Part shown: positions 56,135 through 64,000 of the stretch, piece by piece
Position numbering within the stretch: the first letter of the stretch is position 1
Layout of the letters: every line of letters begins with the position of its first letter
DNA from: Rhizodiscina lignyota
Taxonomy: Eukaryota > Ascomycota > Dothideomycetes > Aulographales > Rhizodiscinaceae
Reading direction: 5' to 3'
DNA: 64,000 bases
Assembly (NCBI GenBank): GCA_010015805.1
Contig: ML978135.1
Span: forward strand, 186,001-250,000
Position numbers and translations under genes: made by a program
The notes under the pieces: model-generated
What the model was told of the DNA's origin: nothing
What the model saw: only the letters and a program-made list of their open reading frames with translations
The model's database searches: none

Positions 56135-57687
56135 ATGACCAAGGAGAAGGCACTCGTACGGGCTTTCCACACAAAGACGAGATCAGGCTGTCGGACCTGC
56201 AAGTGATGCTCCCATATCTATTAAGAAGACAATACTTACTTTCAAAGGACCCGCCGGGTAAAATGTGACGAGCAGAAGCCGAACTGTAGGCGCTGCTTGA
56301 GCACAGGCCGACAGTGCGACGGTTATGAAGGCACAGCTATTCGGGACTGGGTGATATTCACCCCATCTCCATCTCCAGAATCTCCACTGCCAAGCGGCAC
56401 TTACGATATAAAAGACACTCGGCTGGGTTGTCATTTTGATTATTTCAGAGTTGTCTCTATTGCTGAATTCAGCCGAACCTTCCACGAGCAATTCTGGGGT
56501 CAGACTGTCATGCAGGCGACCCATGCGTCGAAAGCGGTGCATCACGCCTTACTGGCAGTAGCAAGCCTCCACAGGATTTACCGGGAGGAAATGATATCGC
56601 AAGCGACCATGCCGCCGAATTCTGCCACCGCTGCCGCTCCGAGCAGAGATTGGTACCAAGAGTTATTTGTTTCCGAGCACTATGGACATGCACTCCGGTT
56701 TCTATCCCAGGAGATTTCCGAGCCCAATAGCACGTATAGTCAAACCATTATCTTAATCTGCGCAATTCTCTTCGTCCTAATTGAAGTCCTTCAAGGCGAC
56801 GACGTTGCTGCCCTCCGCCATCTGGACTCTGGAATCAAGCTGGACTCGGCTCGCGACTATTGACGTCGCATGATGATGTCAATGGTCTGCAGCAAGAATT
56901 CTCCTGTCTATCAGATACTTCAAGGGGTCTTGACATCTTGATCAACAACCTTCTTCATTTCCGACGCACCGTTGCGGACGATTTCCGGTACTGAGACATC
57001 GGCGACATTCCGCTGCCCGTTGGTGCGGAGCAGCAAGCTCTTATTGAAAGTTTTCAGCAATGGGAGGCCGCATTTGATCGCTTCTACGCTTGTCAAGATG
57101 GTACTAGTGCTCTGGTGGCCACCTCTAGAAAACGTCAAGTACTCCTTCAGCGCATCCACTGCTCAACGGCTTTGACGATGGCTCATGGGTGTCTCAGCTG
57201 CGAAGAAGCTATCTACGACTCTCTGCATCCCCAATTTCACACAATTATACGCTCTGCAACGGAGCTCTTAGCTCTAGACTCTGATGCAAAGCCTACTGAG
57301 GAAGTTCAACGGCCGACATTTTCGTTAGAAATGGGCATCATCTGGTCTCTCTGCTGGACAGTCTACAAGTGTCGGGACCCCCACGCCCGTCGTCAAGCTC
57401 TTGCGTTACTTCGGAAGGCTCCACGAGAAGGGGTGTGGATTGGCGATATCCAGGCGTGTATCGCAGAGCGGGTCATCGAGATCGAAGAAGCTCCAATCGT
57501 AGATGGTGGAGCCGATGACAATGCAAGTAAACATTGGACTTGCAAAGACATCCCAGAGTGGCATAGAATTCACGGTGTCGATGTGACGCTCGATAAACCG
57601 AATCGTCTCATTGCGATGACATATTCTAGGAGACTGAATGGTATTGATGGAGAGTGGAATGATATTACAGAATGGCTAAAATATTGA
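56135..57687 (+). pseudogene. Zn2Cys6 transcription factor, interrupted
   Basis: Exon 1 (56135-56202) and exon 2 (from 56248) splice into a good DNA-binding domain: CRTCKTRRVKCDEQKPNCRR, then CLSTGRQCDGYEG. The fungal transcription-factor region follows (QFWGQTVMQATHASKAVHHA, LLAVASLHRIYREE, EHYGHALRFLSQEI). Near 56850 the frame is lost: a stop is met at 56861-56863 while similar coding (DDVNGLQQEFSC, GLDILINNLLHFRRTVADDF) goes on in another frame. A TGA at 56992-56994 interrupts it again before DIPLPVGAEQQALIESFQQW. From there the frame is open to the stop at 57687. No GT-AG pair repairs either site. So it is a damaged regulator, or has two assembly errors. It ends 30 bp from the stop of the nitronate monooxygenase gene. 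Confidence 0.65.
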
Positions 57688-57717
57688 GCATCACGACAGC
57701 GACGCTTGTTGGCGACT

Positions 57718-58981
57718 TTATAGTCTGGACATGGCCATCCATCCATCGGTCGCGATAGTATGCATCCTTTTTAGCACGGCAATCGTCTCTTCTCTAACTT
57801 CCTCCGTAATCTCCTTCGCACTCTGTGTCTTCGTGACCAACCCCACAACCGTACCCGCGTACGTTGTCATCCTTCCCGAGGGACCCCAACCCATATCTCC
57901 CTTCTTCTCCTCTTCTTTGTATAATCTCTTGTTCTCGTCATCTCCCATTCCGGCCATCGCATCCTCGTAGCTTCTGTTAATGACCGCCCTACCGCCATAG
58001 CGTTTCGGCCATTCGGTTGTGCCGCGTAGCGTGTCATACACACTTGTGCGAACGGTATGTGGGCCTCCATCAGAGGCTCTGATTATCTCATCTCGATACC
58101 CCTTCGTGATAACCGACTCCGGCGCAGCGAGGTACCTTGTTCCTAAAACGACACCAGCAGCGCCGAGCGCAATGGAAGCGGCGACGCCTCGCCCATCCGC
58201 TATGCCTCCCCCGGCGATGAGCACAGGCATTTCCGCCTCTCGCCCTTTGAGCTTTGCCGCTAGAGTGTCGTGGACTTCGGGTAAGAGACTTATTATCCCA
58301 GCGCCGCGATTGAGACCATGACCACCGGCATCTACGCCCTGCACAACGAGTACATCTGGCGCACACTTCTCCACAGCCTCAACAGCTTCGGCAACAGTGC
58401 CAATCTGAATCCAGATCTTCGTGGCATTGCCTGTTGCTTGGCGAGTTTCGTTGGTCCATGCGACGAGATCGGAGATCTGGTACGGAGCGTAGAACCATGC
58501 TGCTGCAGGTCGGTATTTGCGCAGCAGTTCGATAGCTAAGGGAAGATCGGCGCCCCAGTTGAGAAAGCCGATGCCTATGGGAAGTGTGTTGTTTGCAGTT
58601 TGGAGATGATGAGAACGAAGCAGCTGTCGGGCGTCCTTGAAGTAGCCCTCAAGAGTTGAGACGTCTGAGCTGGCGCCGATGAAGCCAATGCCCCCTGGGA
58701 GAGCTTAGCAGTGTATTGTAAATGGAAAGGGATGAAGAAGACAGGGGTTAATATCGAGGTGAAGATTGCATAGAGATTTCTTTCAAGGCGCGGCAGACAT
58801 GGCAAGCCTATGACGATGGTGCCTGAAATGTTCAGCTTGGTAAAGAATAAATGAACCTACCTGCCTTAGATACTTCCACAGCCAGAGAGGACAAAGCAAT
58901 CAACCTCATCGGCGCACTGGCAATGACAGGTCCCTTGACCCACGGGTAATCCTTGGCTAAGCGTGCTGTCGGAGAAGCCAT
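57718..58981 (-). CDS. Nitronate monooxygenase (2-nitropropane dioxygenase family), 2 exons, 365 aa
   Basis: FMN enzyme that oxidises nitronates such as propionate-3-nitronate, usually seen as detoxification. Exons 58981-58861 and 58694-57718; the 166-nt intron ends in CTAAG...CCCAG and the phase closes. The ATG at 58981 is preferred, since the open frame above it begins with TTG. Seen: KGPVIASAPMRLIA at the N-terminus, AGGIGFIGASSD across the splice, GIGFLNWGADLPLA, VVQGVDAGGHG with the active-site His, the FMN-phosphate site VLIAGGGIADGRGVA and ALGAAGVVLGTRYLA. Length is usual. It lies tail to tail with a broken Zn2Cys6 gene that could once have regulated it. Confidence 0.92.
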
Positions 58982-59657
58982 TGTTGCTAGTATCGGAGGC
59001 GAAAAGCTCTTACCCAACGCAGTTTGCCCAGCTACATCGTCTCCACTATATATTTAATCAGTCCAGAGCCGCGGAGATTGTTGATATTGAAAGTTTTGAG
59101 TCAGGCGAGGCAACCGACGTCGGAGTGCGGAATTAAAGCTTGGTATGTATCGGGGATAGACCGGAGGTGACGAAAATCTGGGGATGAGCTTTCATGTGCC
59201 CCACAGACTAATAAAGGGCCCTGGTACGTTGATAAATGCTAAAATAGTAGAATATTAATCACTCTAGAAGATCGAATAAGCATTGAGCTGTAATAAGTAT
59301 TCTCGTAAAGCAACATGCCAAATTACCAGTAGGTTGTGAAGTGGATTATTGCAAATTAGGGATTCTAAACCCTAGGTAACAGTTTTCCAGAGCGAACTGT
59401 TACCCATTAGGGTTCCAAAACCCTAAGTAACAGTTCTTTACCGTAATAATCCTACTTGGGATGGTAGACATCCGCGTTTGAGGTCATACCCCCATTACAT
59501 CTTGAAAAAATTTGTATTCAGAGTTTGCCGAGGTTCGTATCTCATACAGACATTCCGTTTTCGTATCGTACAACAAAATATACAGATGCAAATCATGCCA
59601 TCTCCAAGATTCGAAAGAAAAGCAAATAAAAATAAATGACCAGAACCCAGGATTTCA
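58982..59657. other. AT-rich intergenic region with a fold-back repeat
   Basis: About 0.68 kb, clearly AT-rich. It holds the nitronate monooxygenase promoter and the permease 3' flank, and contains the repeat listed separately. Confidence 0.5.
59355..59435. repeat. Fold-back direct repeat with TTAGGG/CCCTAA arms
   Basis: Two 30-bp direct copies (59355-59384 and 59406-59435, 51-bp period, 4 mismatches). Each begins ATTAGGG and contains CCCTA[GA]GTAACAGTT, so TTAGGG and CCCTAA/CCCTAG face each other inside each copy. Between them AACTGTTACC (59395-59404) is the exact reverse complement of GGTAACAGTT (59375-59384), giving a 10-bp hairpin with a 10-nt loop. TTAGGG is the usual fungal telomere unit, but two isolated copies do not make a telomere tract. 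It may be the remnant of a small palindromic element. Confidence 0.7.
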
Positions 59658-61356
59658 CTATGCAATCGATTTCTCTTCTTCTTCCTCAAACTTCTCATCC
59701 CGAGAGGGTATATCTTCGTCAATATTTTCCTCTCTAGCAGCAGGAGTGATCACCGTATTGATATCCAAACGATCAACATAAGTAACCTTGAAAACGCTCT
59801 CGTCGATGTATGGGCCATTGAAATTTTTCCGCCCGTCGATGTACCATTGGAAGACGGAGATGATGAGTATGATAGCGAAAGCCGCGATGCAGTAGTTCAT
59901 GTTGCTGCCGGTTACTGGCAGCGCAGGCGGGAACACAAACAGAACCGTCGTCAGGATCGTGTATGCAATGCCAATCTTTTCAATGTTAGCAAAATACATT
60001 ACGCATTGATCGTCGACTTACCAAATTGCACACCCAGCCCCATGGTCCAGGAAGAACGAAAGCTCTCGTCTCAGGCAACATCTTTCGACCCCGAATGCAG
60101 TTGATAGCGGGCGGAATGGCATATGTGATGCCGAGCGCGACGACAGATGCTGACACTATAGCATTGAAGGCGCTGCTGGAGCCCAGGAAGATGCATCCGA
60201 ATATGATGACAAGCCCCGTTGTGAGGTAGAGGGCGTTCAGAGGTACGTTCAGCTTTGGATGGACTTTTGCGAAGAACTTCGAGAATGGAAGTCCACCATC
60301 TCGGGCGAAAGCATAGGTCATGCGGCTGCTCGTCGTCATAATACTCGTAGTTGCGAATAACAAGCATACTAAGGGGAACATAAGCAGGCATATTGACCCA
60401 GCCTTATTGCCCGTAGCGTCGTAGAAAATCTGCAGGACCGGTCCTGCGGCGGAATCGATGACATTGTTGACATCTTTCAGCACGAAGAGGAGCACACTGA
60501 GGAAGACGAAACCAGTAAATAGACCAATCCCCACGCAAAAAATCATAATCTTGGGCCCTTCGATAGTTGGTTGCGGAATCTCCTCGATCATATGCGCAAC
60601 AGCGTCGAAGCCAGTCAGACCTAATCCGCCTTGTAGCAATCCCAAAAGCCAGGCAAGTCCATCTGGCCAGCCGGTTTGGTTAATGAAGTCGCGATATACA
60701 AAATCGCCAGACTGGTAGTTCGGTGATGCGCAGGCCAGAACTGTGATACTGATCACCACAAATCCTAGAATTGACCAGATAAAAGCAGATTTCGTGACGA
60801 GCGGAAGCGTTGAGGTCAAAAATGCATTGACCAGGAATGAAAAAATGTTGTAGCCTACGTAGATGAGGAACTGGTGCCATCTTTGCGGACTATATGAGGC
60901 GTTCATGAACGATATGATGCCGACAACCAACTGGCTGCCCAGCAGACCTCCAGTGGCAGTGAGTGCGATCCAACCAGCAGTATTGATCCAGCCTGTAATC
61001 CAAGAAGTGATTGGGACCCATCGCCGGGGACTGACGATAGCTGCCCAGTGATATTGACCGGCAGATGTCGGGAAGGCCGAGAGAAACTCTGCGAGCGACG
61101 CCGCCAGACATAAGTTGCAGATTCCCGCAGTGACAAGACCCCAAATAACAGATGTCGGTCCACCACTCGGGAGAGCCAGTGACAGACTAGCTGCGAGAGC
61201 GGTCCATGAATTCAGGATAGCAAACCCAAGACCAAGCATGGAGATGAAGGAGAAATTCCGTTTGAGCTCCTGCTGATGGCCAAAGGCCGCCAGCTGGGCA
61301 GCATCTTCGTGGACACTGGTCCTCCGGATGTTAGAACTAGGGCGACGAGGCTTCAT
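59658..61356 (-). CDS. Amino-acid/GABA/choline-type permease (APC superfamily), 2 exons, 550 aa
   Basis: Exons 61356-60022 and 59975-59658; the 46-nt intron has GTAAGT, CTAAC and AAG. Twelve membrane helices are visible. Family features: QELKRNFSFISMLGLGFAIL before and in helix 1, SLAEFLSAFPTSAGQYHWAA, SPRRWVPITSWITGWINTAG, MTTSSRMTYAFARDGGLPFS and KVHPKLNVPLNALYLTT. These place it in the fungal ACT group, which includes GABA (Uga4) and choline (Hnm1) permeases; the exact substrate cannot be assigned. The C-terminal tail is very acidic (EENIDEDIPSRDEKFEEEEE), a common site for ubiquitin-linked turnover. Confidence 0.92.
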
Positions 61357-62250
61357 TGCAACGAATTGACTAGGCGAGACGAGACGAGATCGGTGACACT
61401 AAAAGCGTGAGATGAAAGAGATGAAGAACTTCACTCACAGCACAGTATAGCCCGAATGTTGGGGCATGCTCACGCGGGCAGCTCAGATTGACGTCAGTGT
61501 GTACTGGGAGCACACAGACGGACACCTGCTGCAGATGGGCAAGTCTCCATCGGAATTGGATTTGTGCTGTCATCGTACTCATCACTTGGCCGGGATGTGC
61601 AATTCGGCTCCGGCGCGTTTCCTCTTTGGGGATGTATATCCCCGAGACTGCATGGATGGGCTACGACACTACAAAGCTTCGACTGGAACCCAAAAAGCAG
61701 TGCACTCTACGAATACTTTTGCCAATCGAGAATAAGAGAAATCAAATGGGAGAATGACTGAGTGGAAATGAAACTCTTGGCTACTTTGTCATCGACGGCC
61801 GAGCTTGAGCGGCCTCTGTGGTCGAGGCATGCTCATCAGCAACATGTCCGGGAAAAGCAGTGAAGGGCATGGAACATTTGGAACGCAGGGGGACGACACG
61901 AAGATTAGCAGATCATTTCGAGATTGAGGAAATGGCGGGTTGAATGGCCCCTTAGCAGATCGGACACGCAGCATGACGTATTGGGAATAGGCCGAACATA
62001 AGCGAAACCTGGGGAAATGCTTCACGTGCAAGCCAAGCCTCCGCCCGCAGAGCCGCATCGCCGCCACGAAATTTCCGTCTCGTTGCTTTCATCGTGTGTC
62101 TCCGCCGTCGATCCTTCCACCTTCCACCGGGTCGCTCCTTTTCGAACACCATACTCTTCTAGCTGAGCGTGAGGCTTGGCTCCGCGCAAGAGTGTTCGAG
62201 TGCTGTGAGAGAGCGGTAGAAGGGGTAGAAAGAGTTATTGTTGCTTCAAG
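61357..62250. other. Divergent intergenic region
   Basis: About 0.9 kb with promoters of the permease and RPB11. Overlapping short frames on both strands; none recognised. Confidence 0.45.
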
Positions 62251-63126
62251 ATGAACGCGCCTGATAGGTGAGCTTTTCCTTTCGACACTTGGTGTATCAC
62301 ATCCATAAAGATGCAGTTACTACCTCTGTTAGGATTCTCTCCCAGCAGAGCTCTTGTATGCGCATCGCGTCGGGTGACTGGGTCGTTGCTGCCTCACGGT
62401 TGAAATGAGCAGTAACACGCGACTTCCCTATTCCAACACACACCACAAACTGTATTTCCTTTGCGCTTTCAGAGTTCACACACCTCTACGATTTCTCTTT
62501 CACACTGTCTGCAATGCCTCACATCGCTGAAACCGCGCCTGACAGATTCGAGCTCTTTATTCTCGGCGACGGCGAGAAGAAGGTGACATGGAACCTTGAT
62601 ACAAGTAAGGCCACCTTCGAGCACACATCGTTTCCATATACAGCCCTCCTCTGCCGAATATTTGGGATACTGCATTCAGCTTCAAGTTTGAAGCTCCATT
62701 GAAGCAGCCAGTTACTCTCCGAGCCATCGGAAGATTGCTGGCGCGTCATGGTGGCTCAGGCTCTTATCACTGCGGCTACTTCTTCTTATGGCAAAACGTA
62801 CGGCCGGAGAGGGAGACTGACAAATTACTTTTGCAGGAGTGCCAAACACCGCCATCTTCACCTTCAACAAAGAGGATCACACGCTCGGACACCTCCTCTC
62901 CTCCCGACTACACAAGTACAGCTACGTCCAATTCTCGGCATATATCATTCCACATCCGCTTCTACCTTCCTTCGACCTGCGCGTCACGACAGACGGCAGT
63001 GTAAGCCCGAAAGATGCGATCGTCCAGGCGTGCAGGGATATTGTCGGGGAGTTGGACCAGCTGAGTCGGGAGTTCACAAAAGAGTGGGAGTTGAAGAAGA
63101 TTGCAAATACTGAATCTAGGAATTAA
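62251..63126 (+). CDS. RPB11: RNA polymerase II subunit RPB11, 3 exons, 121 aa
   Basis: Pairs with RPB3 in the assembly platform of RNA polymerase II. Exons 62251-62267 (17 nt, MNAPD plus two bases), 62546-62604 and 62837-63126; the phase closes at 122 codons. Protein: MNAPDRFELFILGDGEKKVT, DTRVPNTAIFTFNKEDHTLG, HLLSSRLHKYSYVQFSAYII, PHPLLPSFDLRV. The HTLGHLLSSRL segment is the alpha-motif shared by RPB11-type subunits. Both introns are unusually long (278 and 232 nt). Just before the acceptor of intron 1, a second ATG (62514) reads MPHIAETAPDR straight into exon 2, giving a possible alternative first exon. Confidence 0.94.
62514..62604 (+). other. Possible alternative first exon of RPB11
   Basis: The last 32 bases of intron 1 are open from an ATG and read in frame into exon 2. 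The 11 bases before the acceptor (GCGCCTGACAG, 62535-62545) nearly equal the end of exon 1 (GCGCCTGATAG, 62257-62267), so both starts give APDR before FELF. A transcript starting inside the intron would encode a subunit five residues longer. Pyrimidine-rich sequence precedes it. Confidence 0.4.
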
Positions 63127-63959
63127 AGTATCTTCTTTGGATCTGGATCTTCTACCGTCGGCACTTGCATTTGAAATGGAGTTTTGGAGATTTGAAAGGC
63201 GGATGGCACTCGGAAATCGGAATGATACTGGAATGAGGCTACACATTCGGTCGGTCGGCGTAAAATGAAATGTATGTCGGACCGTAGCTACAAAAGGCCC
63301 ACTTCTCCCGGGCTATTTTTCCAAGTTCAATAGAATTTGGAATTAAAATGACAGTTCTTGGCTATGCCGCGGTACAGTAAACACTTACTCATCCACCCCT
63401 CCGCTCCATTCCGCCAAGACCTTTTACCGGAACCAGTTCAATAATCTTGTCTGCGATTTTTATCCGTTTCGCTAGATCTCTGAGTTTGAATTACCCGCGT
63501 CCCCTACTTGCCCTATCTGCATCCCGATGCGGCGCCGCGCGGAGAGGCGACGATTAGTCAGTAGGTAGTCTGCTTGGCGAGTACGAGTAGGTGTAGCACG
63601 AGTACGTCTGGCACTTCGCGAAGCTGTCCCTGAACGCCACTCCTGCAACTCGCGGCCCTCCAGCCTCTCGTATTTGCAGCCGCGTCAATCAGAGGCTCTG
63701 AATTGATGACAGTTCTTGCATCGACCTATCCGCAAGTCTCGGCCCTGCCCGATCCTCGCCCCGATCCTCGTTCGTAGAACTGCTAGATGATGCAACTTAA
63801 ACCTCTAGCAGCTTCTTGCCTGTTGCCGAACCAACTTCCAGAATAGCTGAAGGCAACACGGTATAAGTATATAGCTCAATTTCCTGTCTCAATTTCAGTT
63901 TCAGCTGCTAGGCAAGTTTTCGAGTCGCTGCACACTGTTTACTTCACCCGCTCAAGCAA
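63127..63959. other. Intergenic region and promoter of the edge gene
   Basis: About 0.83 kb. Short near-repeats (GCACGAGTACG type at about 63570-63610; CGATCCTCG twice near 63750-63768). The last 100 bases are pyrimidine-rich, like a fungal 5' leader. Confidence 0.4.
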
Positions 63960-64000
63960 ATGCGAGCTCAATTGCTTTCCGTAGCTCTCGTAGCTACCCT
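63960..64000 (+). CDS. First codons of a probable secreted protein (truncated by window end)
   Basis: An ATG at 63960 after a C/T-rich leader opens MRAQLLSVALVAT and stays open to the edge. A basic residue followed by a hydrophobic run is how a signal peptide starts. Only 13 complete codons are visible, so this is tentative. Confidence 0.35.
   Translation, partial: MRAQLLSVALVAT

Noticed and set aside
58695-58860. An extra small exon inside the nitronate monooxygenase intron
   Set aside because: An internal CAG could end a shorter intron, but the direct join gives the conserved AGGIGFIGASS, so no extra exon is needed.
59355-59435. Interstitial telomere
   Set aside because: Only isolated TTAGGG/CCCTAA units occur, in opposite orientations, not a tandem tract.

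Overview
The window looks like chromosomal DNA of a filamentous ascomycete (Pezizomycotina). A Dothideomycete is my guess, from gene content only. Genes are dense and cut by many introns of about 45-75 nt. The introns have fungal signals: GTAAGT/GTATGT-type donors, CTAAC/CTGAC branch sites and TAG/CAG acceptors. The families are fungus-specific: Zn2Cys6 regulators, RTA1, a Nur1/Mug154-like protein and PAM17. I rebuilt gene models by splicing reading frames at these signals, and each CDS was checked for phase. I saw no rRNA, no convincing tRNA, no CRISPR, and no intact transposon or viral relic.

Layout. 0-5.9 kb: a choline sulfatase, then a sparse stretch with two small unknown genes. 5.9-9.2 kb: a nine-exon Zn2Cys6 activator of the FarA/FarB/CTF1 (fatty acid and cutinase) type. 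9.7-15.8 kb: a LysM protein, a Cys-rich secreted protein with no clear start codon, and a nuclear-rim (Nur1/Mug154-like) protein. 16.7-22.2 kb: a Baeyer-Villiger-type flavin monooxygenase and acetoacetyl-CoA synthetase in tandem. 23-31 kb: loosely packed unknown genes and a broken NADAR-domain gene. 31-40 kb: a housekeeping block of MPC1, PEX1, MCM7 and a HAD phosphatase. 41-46 kb: one very large gene of unknown function, interrupted several times. 47-50.5 kb: PAM17, SmB and RPL11. 51-61.4 kb: an accessory block with an MFS exporter, an RTA1-like protein, a broken Zn2Cys6 regulator, a nitronate monooxygenase and an APC permease. 62-64 kb: RPB11, and at the edge the first codons of a probable secreted protein.

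How the genes fit together. Several concern acyl or ketone metabolism and organelles: the FarA/CTF1-type regulator, the monooxygenase-AACS pair, PEX1, MPC1 and PAM17. CCTCGG, the hexamer reported for FarA/FarB, lies upstream of four of these genes, but six bases recur by chance. PEX1 and MCM7 share a 270-bp divergent promoter with an ACGCGT (MBF-type) box. SmB and RPL11 share a 275-bp divergent promoter.

Most notable: three gene remnants whose conserved coding runs through stops and frame changes; an RPB11 first intron that ends in a near copy of exon 1 preceded by its own ATG; exons as small as 3, 9, 17 and 18 nt in conserved genes; and a TTAGGG/CCCTAA fold-back direct repeat. I did not find a clearly new multi-gene system.
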